Position numbers and translations under genes: made by a program
Notes under the pieces: model-generated
The model's input: only the letters and a program-made list of their open reading frames with translations
Told to the model about the DNA's origin: nothing
Database searches by the model: none
Origin: Promethearchaeota archaeon
GTDB lineage: Archaea; Asgardarchaeota; Lokiarchaeia; Sigyniarchaeales; SOKP01
DNA: 64,000 nt
Reading direction: 5' to 3'
NCBI GenBank assembly: GCA_016926735.1
Contig: JAFGOA010000187.1
Span: forward strand, 22,920-86,919
Shown: positions 46,650-55,824 of the stretch, piece after piece
How positions within the stretch are numbered: the stretch's first letter is position 1
Layout: every line of letters begins with the position of its first letter

Positions 46650-47558
46650 TTATATTATTTTGGCCAGAACTCTTATCCCTCTTATAATTGCATAAGAGGC
46701 AAGATTTGGAAATTGCTTACCTCTATAATTAGATGAAGAAAAAATAGATAATAAACGATCTTTAAAAAAAAATCGATAACCTTCTTGAAAAACTTCATGA
46801 GATCTTATTAAAAAATCCAAATTATTTTTATTCATAAATTCATCAAAAACATCTTTCCCAAAATATTTAATACCAATTCCTCTGATACTGTCCTGAAACC
46901 CTTTAATTGATGGTTTTGGATCATTCCACATCATTTGAAATACATTCTTAAGTAGCATCATCGATTTTTCTTTAGTATAAGTTATTATATTTAGATTTTT
47001 TAGATCATTTAAAATATCTATATCTTCTGGAATTCCTCCATGGACACATAATATTTTTTCATTCACAATAGCACAAACTGGAATCGAATCATATAATTCT
47101 TCAATTTCGTTATATCTATCATAATCACAGAATTTTCTAATGAATTCTTCATAAAATCCATAAGCCTTATTCATTTCATAAGATTCATGATTTCCTCGTA
47201 AGAGATAAAATCTTTCTGGATTTTTAATTTTTAAAGATAAAATAATTATTAAACATTCTAATTGTTTTGGACCTCTATCAACAATATCTCCGAGAAAAAT
47301 AATATATTTTGGATTATTATTTCTGATTATTCTAAGTAAGTTTAGTAATGAATCCAGATTTCCATGGATATCTCCAATTACAAAGATTTCATCATCATTA
47401 TTGTCTACTTTGAGTTCTATTAATTTATTTTCATTTCTGAAATGCTTTATTGCTTGTTTCATTATCTTAGAAAATATACTGATATCTAGGTTTGAAATTA
47501 AATTCGGATTAATTATCAGATTCTCTAAATTAATATTATTTATCAAAAAATGTTTCAC
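46650..47558 (-). CDS. PPP-family serine/threonine protein phosphatase
   Basis: A 302-residue metallophosphatase of the eukaryote-type PP1/PP2A group. All signatures are present in order: GDIHGNLDSLL, GDIVDRGP, LLRGNHES, CVHGGIPED, IRSHEVFQEGYRFFF and FSSSNYRG. The last two correspond to RAHQ and the SAPNY segment of PP1/PP2A. Start is GTG at 47558. The phosphatase would reverse Ser/Thr phosphorylation, with RIO2 the only protein kinase in this window; a functional link is speculative. Divergent from the methyltransferase. Confidence 0.93.
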   Translation of the reverse strand: MKHFLINNINLENLIINPNLISNLDISIFSKIMKQAIKHFRNENKLIELKVDNNDDEIFVIGDIHGNLDSLLNLLRIIRNNNPKYIIFLGDIVDRGPKQLECLIIILSLKIKNPERFYLLRGNHESYEMNKAYGFYEEFIRKFCDYDRYNEIEELYDSIPVCAIVNEKILCVHGGIPEDIDILNDLKNLNIITYTKEKSMMLLKNVFQMMWNDPKPSIKGFQDSIRGIGIKYFGKDVFDEFMNKNNLDFLIRSHEVFQEGYRFFFKDRLLSIFSSSNYRGKQFPNLASYAIIRGIRVLAKII

Positions 47559-47838
47559 TATCCTTTAAATTATTAGTGATAATATTCATGTTTAATTCTA
47601 CTGATTTTGTTATGAAACCACATTTTTATTAATATGGAACATATAATTATTCTTAATAATTCTACATGAAAACGTTTTTTAAATAGGGATTAAAATTATA
47701 AGAGAGAATAATAGAAAAAAGGAATTTATAGAAAAAATTAGATTTTATATTAAAATCTTTGAAGATAAGAGAAATAAAAATTCCCTTTTAAGTCAAAAAA
47801 AGGGTATTGCTTACACTCCTCTTAAAATTATTGATATA

Positions 47839-49776
47839 ATGGTAAAAAAATGTTTTATTTTATATTTTAATCATATGACAAAACCAAAAATATTTACCAA
47901 AACAAAAGAACAAAATATCAACAATGTAAAAGAAATTATTGTAAAACATCCACAATTTAAATCTCTCTTCAAAGTCGGATTAGATAAATTAAAAATATTA
48001 GATCCTGCTTGTGGTTCGGGCAGATTTTTATTGCAAATAGCAAAATATATTTTTACTCTTTATCAATCAATAGAACCTTCTCCTAATATTTTTATTTTAA
48101 AAAAAAAAATAATTATGAATAACATTTTTGGGATTGATTCTGATCAAGAAGCATGTTATATATCTAAATTAAGATTATTTCAATGGATCCTCCCAGATAA
48201 TAACAATTTTCAATTAAATAATTGTAATAAGTTTTCAAAAAATAATGATTCCCTTAGAAATATGGAACGAATTTTAAAAGTAATTGATTTTAAAATAAAT
48301 GTTGAAAATAAGGATTTTTTAGTAGATGATCAAAAAAAAGATCATTTTCATATTATAATAGGTAACCCTCCTTATATAGAAAATAAAAAAATAAAAAATG
48401 ATACATATAAAAAGGATTTATACTCTAAATATCAATCTGCATACAAATTATATGATCTTTCTATCCTCTTTATTGAAAGATCTCTAAATATTCTAAAAAA
48501 AACAGGTTATATGTCATTCATTATAACCAATAAATTTTTATCTTCTAATTATGGAGTAAAATTAAGAGAATTACTTATAAAATATTCAAAAATAAGTTTT
48601 ATCATAAATATATCTTCACTTCCGATTTTTCAAGGCAAATCTATTTATCCCATTATAATTTTCACCCAAAATATGATTCCTGAAAAGGATCATAATATTA
48701 AATATAAAAATATTGATAAAATAGAGAATTTACAAAATAATATTGAGTATGAGACATTTCTCCAAAAAAAATTTTTAAATTTTCCTGAGATGGTTATTCC
48801 TTTAAAAGGAGATTTAGATCTTCTTAGTAAAATTTATTTAAATTATCAAACAATGGAAGAAAAATTCAGTGGTCTAAATTTAGTTTACCGTCCATATGGA
48901 TTTACTGATTATACTAAATACTTTAAATATATAACCAATGATAAAAAAACTGACTTTGATTTAATTTTGCTCGGAACCGGAAATATCGGTAAATATTATA
49001 TTAAATTTAACAAAAAGATAAAAATTGCTGGTGGAATATATAATGTCTCATATATTAATCCTGAAATGAGAAATCAAAAGATCTGGAAAAAAATACATTC
49101 AAATAAAATCATCTTTAGAGAAATTGCTAAAGAATTGACGTGTGTTTATGATCCGGGCGTATTTACAAATATCACAGGATTATACTTTATTGAAATCCCT
49201 AATATCGAATTAGATTCTCTTTTTACTATTTTAAGTATTCTCAATTCTAAATTTATGGATTCTATATTTAAAGCATTATTTGGAACATTACATATGTCTG
49301 GAGGGTATTTAAGATTTAATGGAAGTTTTATAAAAAAATTACCTATGCCTCACTATTTTCCAATAATTTTAGCCAGATTAGGAAAAGTTTTGCAATTTTT
49401 ATATCAATTAGAATATGATTATAATTACAATAGAGATTATTTTCAAAATTTTAAAAATAATAATATTAAAGAAAATCAAACTTTTCTTTCTTCTCTCTCA
49501 GAAGCATTAATAAAACTATTATATCTCTCTGATTTAAAAGATGATTCATATCTTTCTTTTTCCGAATTGATTAATTTATTAGATTCAAAAAATAAATTCT
49601 TTGATTTTGATTTTAAATTTATTTATCCATACTTTATGTTAGAATCATTCAATATTATATCTAAGAAAAACCAACAAAAATTAATTTTTGAGATTCAGGA
49701 AAATATTAAAGAATTTAGAGATAATATGAAATTATTAGAAGAAATAGACACAATAAATAACCTATCAAAGTTCTAA
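47839..49776 (+). CDS. N6-adenine DNA methyltransferase, Eco57I/TaqI type
   Basis: A type II/IIG-like methyltransferase. Motif I is LDPACGSGRFLLQIA, the catalytic motif IV is IIGNPPYIE, and the C-terminal target-recognition part ends GGYLRFNGSFIKKLPMP as in TaqI-like enzymes. No nuclease domain is fused and no restriction gene is adjacent, so it may be a solitary methylase. The conserved GIAYTPLKIIDIMV segment lies upstream of the ATG (47839): the frame is open back to 47683, but without ATG, GTG or TTG. The true protein is probably about 690 residues with a near-cognate start (ATT or ATA). Confidence 0.85.
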   Translation: MVKKCFILYFNHMTKPKIFTKTKEQNINNVKEIIVKHPQFKSLFKVGLDKLKILDPACGSGRFLLQIAKYIFTLYQSIEPSPNIFILKKKIIMNNIFGIDSDQEACYISKLRLFQWILPDNNNFQLNNCNKFSKNNDSLRNMERILKVIDFKINVENKDFLVDDQKKDHFHIIIGNPPYIENKKIKNDTYKKDLYSKYQSAYKLYDLSILFIERSLNILKKTGYMSFIITNKFLSSNYGVKLRELLIKYSKISFIINISSLPIFQGKSIYPIIIFTQNMIPEKDHNIKYKNIDKIENLQNNIEYETFLQKKFLNFPEMVIPLKGDLDLLSKIYLNYQTMEEKFSGLNLVYRPYGFTDYTKYFKYITNDKKTDFDLILLGTGNIGKYYIKFNKKIKIAGGIYNVSYINPEMRNQKIWKKIHSNKIIFREIAKELTCVYDPGVFTNITGLYFIEIPNIELDSLFTILSILNSKFMDSIFKALFGTLHMSGGYLRFNGSFIKKLPMPHYFPIILARLGKVLQFLYQLEYDYNYNRDYFQNFKNNNIKENQTFLSSLSEALIKLLYLSDLKDDSYLSFSELINLLDSKNKFFDFDFKFIYPYFMLESFNIISKKNQQKLIFEIQENIKEFRDNMKLLEEIDTINNLSKF

Positions 49777-49895
49777 GAGAAATTAACTAATTTAATATCT
49801 TTTTATTGATTATATTAAACATAAGAATTATAACTATCAAAAAATATTTATATATTATATAACTAAAATAAAGATTTTGAACAGTATAATTAATT

Positions 49896-50858
49896 ATGAA
49901 AGATATTAAAACTAAATATAAACGTAGTATAATAAAATTAGGCAATTCTAAAGCAATAACATTTCCCCAAGAATGGACGGAAAGTGCTAAATTAAAAGAA
50001 AAGTCCGAAATAACTCTTTATCCTATTGATAGTAAAACCTTAATAATACATGCAAAAGATGAAAATGTTCAAAAAAAAGTATATAGACTGGATAGTACTA
50101 TTATACCCCTTAGATTAATACGACAAGCAATTTTATCTGCATTTAAATTAAATGTAGATGAAATCTATTTAAAATATACATCAGAGAACCAAGAAACTCT
50201 CTATCAACTCTTAATTGAATTAAGAAGAGAAATTATTGGGTTTGATTTTAAGAATTTACCAGAATCAAATGAATTTTTTATAAATTTCCTTTTAGATACT
50301 TCGAAAACTACTTTTTATGATGTTTTAGAAGATTTAGTAAAAGTTTTTAACACTATAATTAAAAATATTGTAGATGGAGAGGTAAATAAAATAAGCACTC
50401 TACTTCTAGATGAAATTGATAGAAAATACTCATTAGGAACTAGGATTTTAATTACAGGGTTATCTGAATATCATTTTTCTAGAACTCAACTTCCAATAAT
50501 TAGATTTCTTGGAAACAGGGTAATTCTTTTATATATTCGAGATTTTATAAATGAAGCATTAATGAATTTGCAATCAGTTCCTTTTGATGTTATAAAAAAA
50601 TATCAACATATTTTATTGAAAATACCAGAAACCCTAAGATTTATTTTAAAGAATTATAATAACATTAATTCGGACACAATCTCTGCATTTCAAAATGCAT
50701 TATTAGAACTTCAAAAGGAATTAGATAATACAGATTTTGATTCGGAACAAACAAAATGCAATGTTAGAAATTCAATCAAATATTATATCAATAGTTTAAA
50801 TAATTTCTTCGATATAGGAATAACTCGGATGATACAAGATGAAATAGGCATTTCTTAA
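49896..50858 (+). CDS. AbrB-PhoU type phosphate regulator
   Basis: A 320-residue protein with an N-terminal SpoVT/AbrB-like DNA-binding strand pattern (IIKLGNSKAITFPQEW, about residues 13-28) and two PhoU-like helical bundles. This is the archaeal PhoU-domain regulator layout, where the AbrB head replaces a separate DNA-binding partner. It may sense phosphate status, but no Pst transporter or phoU operon is nearby, so the signal is uncertain. Confidence 0.8.
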   Translation: MKDIKTKYKRSIIKLGNSKAITFPQEWTESAKLKEKSEITLYPIDSKTLIIHAKDENVQKKVYRLDSTIIPLRLIRQAILSAFKLNVDEIYLKYTSENQETLYQLLIELRREIIGFDFKNLPESNEFFINFLLDTSKTTFYDVLEDLVKVFNTIIKNIVDGEVNKISTLLLDEIDRKYSLGTRILITGLSEYHFSRTQLPIIRFLGNRVILLYIRDFINEALMNLQSVPFDVIKKYQHILLKIPETLRFILKNYNNINSDTISAFQNALLELQKELDNTDFDSEQTKCNVRNSIKYYINSLNNFFDIGITRMIQDEIGIS

Positions 50859-50972
50859 GAACCAAATAAAAATTTTTTTTTAAAAAAATTCGAAATATCT
50901 AAATTTAAAATTTCATTTTCTATCAAAAATATGTATTATATCAAAGTTAATTAGATATAGGGAGAACTAATT

Positions 50973-51296
50973 ATGGCAAAGAAAAAAAAAATTGTTGAAG
51001 GAGAAGAAGATGTTGAAGATATTCCAAAAGGGAATGTTGATGAGGATGGGGATGAATTAATAGATCTTTTTGATGAAGATGATGATCTAGAAAATGACTA
51101 TGATGAAGATTTATCTCAAATTGAAGATGATATGCTGTATGATGAAGACGAGGATGAGGAGTTTGGTCCAGGTGTAGATGAAGAAGAAAGAATGCTAAGA
51201 GATATTAAATGTGCACCTTGTCCTGGAAGTTCAAGCAAAATAGATTGCCAAGTAAGAAAAAGTTTCGGTTGTCCACCAGATAAAGCAAAAAAATAA
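50973..51296 (+). CDS. Highly acidic Asgard-type protein with cysteine-rich tail
   Basis: A 107-residue protein with a basic start (MAKKKKIVEG), an extremely acidic centre (about residues 8-74, runs of Asp and Glu) and a conserved-looking Cys/Pro tail, CAPCPGSSSKIDC then FGCPPDKAKK. It has no hydrophobic segment. The acidic part is probably disordered; the four cysteines could bind zinc. The ATG has GGGAG 8-9 nt upstream. No family is recognised; it could be a histone/RNA-polymerase-interacting or modified-tail protein, but this is only a guess. Confidence 0.65.
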   Translation: MAKKKKIVEGEEDVEDIPKGNVDEDGDELIDLFDEDDDLENDYDEDLSQIEDDMLYDEDEDEEFGPGVDEEERMLRDIKCAPCPGSSSKIDCQVRKSFGCPPDKAKK

Positions 51297-51352
51297 AGCT
51301 AGGAAAAAATACGAATAATTATTATTTGATTTTTCTTTGGTAAGTTTAATGT

Positions 51353-51380
51353 ATTTTTTTCCTTTTTTTGATAATTTTTT
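51353..51380 (+). terminator. T-tract terminator downstream of the acidic protein gene
   Basis: Three T runs of six to seven nt within 28 nt lie about 57-84 nt after the stop codon. Repeated T tracts are the archaeal intrinsic terminator signal. Confidence 0.45.
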
Positions 51381-51769
51381 ATTAAATAGATATCCTATTT
51401 TAAGAGTTCTTTTCTTATAAGAACAGATATAGACATTAAATATAATTTTCTCTCTTCAAAAAAATTCTATAAAAAACTATAATAATCTTTAAAAATCGAA
51501 AAATGCTTCACACTCTCTCTTTTTATATACTTACTTTCCTTTCTTAGGAGTAATCCTTATTTTGTACTAATAAAGAGGTGGAAAGAAAAAAAGAGAATTA
51601 AAAAATAAAATCAATGGAATCAAATTACAAGAAAATGATAATCTCTACTGATATTATAATCTATTCTTACACTCACAACTATTATTCTAAATAATATTCA
51701 TGATCACATAACTTATTCCTTTATTATTCTTAATATAAGTTTGTGTATACTTAAAATTATATTATGTAT

Positions 51770-52003
51770 ATGGAGATTTCTCTAAGCTCCTTTATGCGGG
51801 TATTCTCACATGTCAAGGATATTGAGCCTTGGTTGAAAAAGGATAGTCCCTCCTTAAAGGGGTGTTATATATATTATATCGATAAGTATTGCGGGATAAC
51901 TTCCTTTAAGACTTCGGAGATAGTACGATGATTACTATTGATGATGTATGTTTTAAACTCAGTAATGAGCGAACAGCCTGATAACCTTAAGGCTGGTCTT
52001 TTT
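51770..52003 (+). ncRNA. Candidate structured non-coding RNA, unassigned
   Basis: The stretch lacks a convincing reading frame and is denser in G and C than its flanks. It contains successive hairpins: GGAG/CTCC (51772-51790), CAAGG/CCTTG (51814-51831), ATAGTA/TACTAT (51920-51938) and CAGCC/GGCTG (51974-51995), the last followed by TCTTTTT. A TATA-like AATTATATTATG lies about 30 nt upstream. I could not match RNase P, SRP, 5S or tRNA signatures. A 5' leader of the downstream hydrolase gene is the main alternative. Confidence 0.4.
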
Positions 52004-52122
52004 AAAAGAAAAAGATTGATAATTAGAATAGAAATTGGTGATTTTTATATTAATTACCATATTTTTATAAATAATTGTAAGGTTATAGGTGTGATAATAA
52101 TATTATACTCAGTAAGAATGAA

Positions 52123-53103
52123 AAACGTCTAATCATTATATTTATTGCATTTCTTGTAAGCTGGTATATTTGTGAAATAAACCTGTCTTTAGGGGTAAGA
52201 GATCAGGATGTTCTTTTTATTGCTTCTGCTCTTACTTTTATAACAGTATTTACTCCTTTTGAAATTTATTTTACATGCAGAGATATTTGGTATGATCGAT
52301 GGAGAAAGATTAATACCTCAGACTTCAAGATTACTAAAGTTAAAATTCCAATAAACAATAAAAGAAAACATAATAATATTGTTGCAAATGTTATAACTTC
52401 AAAAGATTCTTATCTAACAGATTTAAAAAAAGCAGTTATTTTAGTTAATCATGGTCTTGGTGATAAAAAAGAAACCCTTCAGTATATGTACCTCCCTTTA
52501 GTAATACAAGGATATATAATTCTTACTTATGATGCAAGAGGACATGGCGAATCAAAAAGAGTAGGAAAAAGAAGTCAATTTATTGAAAGAATTGAAGATT
52601 ATCAAAAGATAATTAATTGGATTATAAAACAGCCCGAGTTTAGGGAAAAGAACATTTATTCTATAGGATTTAGTATTGGAGGCTTAGTTGCACTATCTGG
52701 AAGCTTTACGGATTTAAAAGTAAAAAAAATAATTGCAATGTCAGCCATTTCAGATTATAAAAAAACGGTAAGAAGATCAAATCCAATTGTTTTATTAAGT
52801 TTTTTATTAAAAGGGATAAAAATTTTTCCAAAAGAAGAAGAGATTAATCTATTATCTCCTGGAAGAATAATTAGTAAAGCTAAAAGAGAATTATCAAATG
52901 AAAAATGGAGAAATCTTTCAAAAAGAGTGTATCTTATCCATACTAAAAATGACCAAGTGATTAAATTTCATAATTTTAAAGAGAATATCTCTATATTAGA
53001 TCTCCCAGAAGAAAATCAATTAATATTTAGAAAAGGAGGTCATACATCCAAAAAGAATGAGATTGCAATAACAGGAGCAATCTTAAGCTTTTTAAACAAT
53101 TAA
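52123..53103 (+). CDS. Membrane-anchored alpha/beta hydrolase, start frame-shifted
   Basis: The body frame encodes two N-terminal hydrophobic segments (RLIIIFIAFLVSWYI and IASALTFITVFTPFEIYF), then a hydrolase with VNHGLGD (oxyanion loop), YDARGHGES, GFSIGG (nucleophile), TKNDQVI (Asp) and KGGHTS (His). No ATG, GTG or TTG opens the frame before 52486, which lies inside the domain. An ATG at 52118 followed by five A residues is one base out of frame; one more A would give MKKRLIII, a natural membrane start. A homopolymer error, a real frameshift or a near-cognate start (ATT/ATA near 52100) are possible. Confidence 0.7.
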   Translation, partial: KRLIIIFIAFLVSWYICEINLSLGVRDQDVLFIASALTFITVFTPFEIYFTCRDIWYDRWRKINTSDFKITKVKIPINNKRKHNNIVANVITSKDSYLTDLKKAVILVNHGLGDKKETLQYMYLPLVIQGYIILTYDARGHGESKRVGKRSQFIERIEDYQKIINWIIKQPEFREKNIYSIGFSIGGLVALSGSFTDLKVKKIIAMSAISDYKKTVRRSNPIVLLSFLLKGIKIFPKEEEINLLSPGRIISKAKRELSNEKWRNLSKRVYLIHTKNDQVIKFHNFKENISILDLPEENQLIFRKGGHTSKKNEIAITGAILSFLNN

Positions 53104-54278
53104 AATAAAGATAGCATTATTTTTATTGATTCAGTTGCTAATTTTATACTTTGATTTAAACTAAAAATTTTATTTTCAAAATATTCAGATTCTGATTTTG
53201 ATTTTTGATATTCATTAGCAATGTCGAAGAATTGTTTTTTTGATTCAATTTCAATAGTAAATATCCTTTCACGTTGAGTAGCATCACTCATTTTTACAAA
53301 ACATCCATGATCATGAAATTCATGATTAAAGGCAGGATAATATGTCTTCCATAATATATCTTGAAGATTTTCATAAACTTTATTTGATAATCTTTCACAA
53401 AAATCTTTACTTTTCTTACTATAACAATAATAAAAAGGTAATTTTTTTAAATTAGATTTTACATATTTTTGTAATTTTTCATAAACCAATTCCAATTGTT
53501 TATTGGTCAGATTGATATGTGTATGATTACTTGATTGATTACATTTTGAAAATAATGGTTTTCTGTGATAAGGAATATTATATAATTTCATTACATTTAG
53601 TATAATCCCTTCCTTTAACCAATGATCAAATTTATAGCTTATTGAATCATGAAAGAGATTTTCTAATAGATGTTTTGTAAATTTTTCTAATAACGAGGAT
53701 TCGTGAAAATCTAATATACTAATTGTAATATCTCGTTCATCCCAATATTTTTGGAGTATTTTTTTTACTATTTTTACATGTTCAGGAAGAGAATATCCTT
53801 TTCCATCTTTTTTACTTAACAAATATTCTGGTGCAAAACCCCTTCTCCAAAATCTATTAAGGTTTGCTCCATTTTTTAAATAATATCCTGATTTGTTATT
53901 TGGACGAGGATTTAAAAATCCATAAGGATTCATTATAGGAAAAAAAAGTATATCTTGATTTTTATTTATATAATTATCCAAACTTATTTTGTTATTACTA
54001 ATTTTATTTAAAAATGATAAAGTCCCAAATAATCCATTATATTCATTGTGTTGAGCAGAAATAAAGACTTTTGCATATTTTATGTTCTTAAAATCATGAT
54101 TCCCTCTAATATAAATACAGGGAATTATCCCTTCTGAAGTAGGATATTCTTTATAGGATATGTTATCAATTTTAGAAAAATCCTTAAAATTAGATAATAG
54201 TTCTTTAAACAAAAATTCTCTTTTCTTTGGATCTAATAATAGCTTTAAAGTATCACTTTTCATTTCAGTCTGAACCAA
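53100..54278 (-). CDS. M14-type zinc carboxypeptidase/deacylase
   Basis: A 392-residue protein with M14-like motifs: QHNEYNG near residue 75 (first His and Glu zinc ligands, with spacing shorter than the classic HxxE), ANLNRFWRR (NxNR, as in the substrate-binding arginine) and ILDFHESS (third ligand His); IFTIEIESK may hold the catalytic Glu. Relatives remove C-terminal or side-chain amino acids (carboxypeptidases, CCP deglutamylases, succinylglutamate desuccinylases). The TTG at 54278 overlaps the ATP-grasp gene by 14 nt; the ATG at 54263 would start one base after that gene's stop. Tight coupling of the pair is clear. Confidence 0.75.
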   Translation of the reverse strand: MVQTEMKSDTLKLLLDPKKREFLFKELLSNFKDFSKIDNISYKEYPTSEGIIPCIYIRGNHDFKNIKYAKVFISAQHNEYNGLFGTLSFLNKISNNKISLDNYINKNQDILFFPIMNPYGFLNPRPNNKSGYYLKNGANLNRFWRRGFAPEYLLSKKDGKGYSLPEHVKIVKKILQKYWDERDITISILDFHESSLLEKFTKHLLENLFHDSISYKFDHWLKEGIILNVMKLYNIPYHRKPLFSKCNQSSNHTHINLTNKQLELVYEKLQKYVKSNLKKLPFYYCYSKKSKDFCERLSNKVYENLQDILWKTYYPAFNHEFHDHGCFVKMSDATQRERIFTIEIESKKQFFDIANEYQKSKSESEYFENKIFSLNQSIKLATESIKIMLSLF

Positions 54279-55722
54279 TAATTTTATCCCAATTGGAAAA
54301 ACTCATTAATTTTTCATAATTATCAACAATGCTTTTGAAAATAATGCATGAACTACAAAAAATATCCACAAAATGGTTAATTTCTAATCCTAAAAGATTT
54401 AATAACTTTTTAGATAGCCCAATTCCCCTATCTACTTCGATTCTACCATCAAATCCGGATAAATTTACAACAAATTCTTCCTTATTAAAACCATTAATAT
54501 AATTTCCTCTTGCTATTCGAACCAAGCCACCAATTGGAATTATTTTTCCACTTATTTGAGATAAATAAATTCTTATGTCATATGTGTGTTTAGCATTTCT
54601 CCAATCTATTAAAGAAAAATTCGCCATTTCTTGTATTGTATAAGGAAAAGGATTTCTATTTTTCATAAATTTCCTAAAAAATTCTTCTTTACTATTGTTA
54701 ATAATTTCATTTATTCTTGACGGATTTCTTATTATCTCATCAGGAAAAATAGACATAACTCCTGCTCCCCCAGAACCCCCATATGGTTTTATTATAAATG
54801 GGATTTTATTATCAATCACTACTTTTTTTATTTTTTCAATTAATTCAGCTTCATTAAAAGCTTTAGAGAATAAAAAATTAGCCGTGTTGTATTGTTTTAA
54901 TCTAATTTTTTCAAGATATTGAGCCAGGTAAGTTAATGATTTATCATCAGTAACTATATATATTGGATTTATAACTATTGTTTTAATTTTCTTAAAGTTA
55001 TTTTTTATCAACATCTCAAATATAGGATTATTAATACGTCTTGCAATTCCATCTCCAATTAGGATATGAACTTTTTCTCCATTTAATTTTATCCAATTAT
55101 CTTCAAATTTTAAATTTGCTGTTAGTTGTTTATAGTCAGCAATTAAAAAAGCAATATTTTTATTAAAATTTTTATTAAAATTATCTAAATTAAAAATTCC
55201 TACATCTAATCCCTTATTAATAAGTTTATTCCGAAAAAATTCTATCATAATCACTTTTTCGTGGATTAAACCATCATTTATAGGTACTCCGATAACAATC
55301 AGTATTTTTATTTCTTTTAGATTACCATTATTAATACAATCTTCAATAGCTCTAAAATAACCATTATATATGATTTCTTGCTGTTTTTTTGATAAAATTG
55401 AAAGTCCTCGATTACTTCCTCCATTTGTTTCCAGTAGAAAATATTTTATTCCACTACCTTGGTCCTTACAAACCATAAAATCTATGCTTCCCGCATAAAA
55501 AAGGCTTGTATCTTCCAATAAATTTTCTTTATTATTTTCTAATTTATTTAAAGCTTTTTCTCTTATATCATCTGTGAAATCATCTTCCTGAGACTCTCTT
55601 AACTTTGCAAATGATACTAGATCTAATCCTAAAGAATTTCCAAGATTAATTAATTCTAAATCAGAACTTGATATAGAATTTTTCATTAATTTTACGAATT
55701 TTAAAAATTTTTCATCATTCAT
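54265..55722 (-). CDS. ATP-grasp ligase-like protein
   Basis: A 485-residue protein. The C-terminal half looks like an ATP-grasp domain: PFIIKPYGGSGGAGV (nucleotide-binding strand and Gly-rich loop, about residues 315-330), YTIQEM, TYDIRIYL, GLVRIAR and EFVVNLSG (Mg-binding Asn). The N-terminal part has FLLETNGGSNRG. Such enzymes form amide bonds between a carboxylate and an amine using ATP. The substrate is unknown. The downstream overlapping M14-type gene suggests an add/remove pair acting on the same amino-acid linkage. Confidence 0.72.
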   Translation of the reverse strand: MNDEKFLKFVKLMKNSISSSDLELINLGNSLGLDLVSFAKLRESQEDDFTDDIREKALNKLENNKENLLEDTSLFYAGSIDFMVCKDQGSGIKYFLLETNGGSNRGLSILSKKQQEIIYNGYFRAIEDCINNGNLKEIKILIVIGVPINDGLIHEKVIMIEFFRNKLINKGLDVGIFNLDNFNKNFNKNIAFLIADYKQLTANLKFEDNWIKLNGEKVHILIGDGIARRINNPIFEMLIKNNFKKIKTIVINPIYIVTDDKSLTYLAQYLEKIRLKQYNTANFLFSKAFNEAELIEKIKKVVIDNKIPFIIKPYGGSGGAGVMSIFPDEIIRNPSRINEIINNSKEEFFRKFMKNRNPFPYTIQEMANFSLIDWRNAKHTYDIRIYLSQISGKIIPIGGLVRIARGNYINGFNKEEFVVNLSGFDGRIEVDRGIGLSKKLLNLLGLEINHFVDIFCSSCIIFKSIVDNYEKLMSFSNWDKIIGSD

Positions 55723-55824
55723 TATTCAATAATTTATATTATTTTCTTGAAAATATATAAATTTTATAATAATTTTAATAAAAATAATCAAAAATTTCGT
55801 TATTTTACTATATAAGCTAAAATT

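Noticed and set aside
46650..49776. Restriction-modification system around the adenine methyltransferase
   Set aside because: The neighbours are a PPP phosphatase and a PhoU-like regulator; no endonuclease domain or gene is present.
51939..51983. Possible C/D box guide RNA (TGATGA and CTGA elements)
   Set aside because: The C-box context is imperfect, the D' and C' boxes are poor and the guide spacers are irregular.
51938..52132. 64-residue frame downstream of the structured region
   Set aside because: It runs through the terminator-like hairpin, has no motif and overlaps the likely start of the hydrolase gene in another frame. It could only matter as a 5' exon, and I found no BHB to support that.
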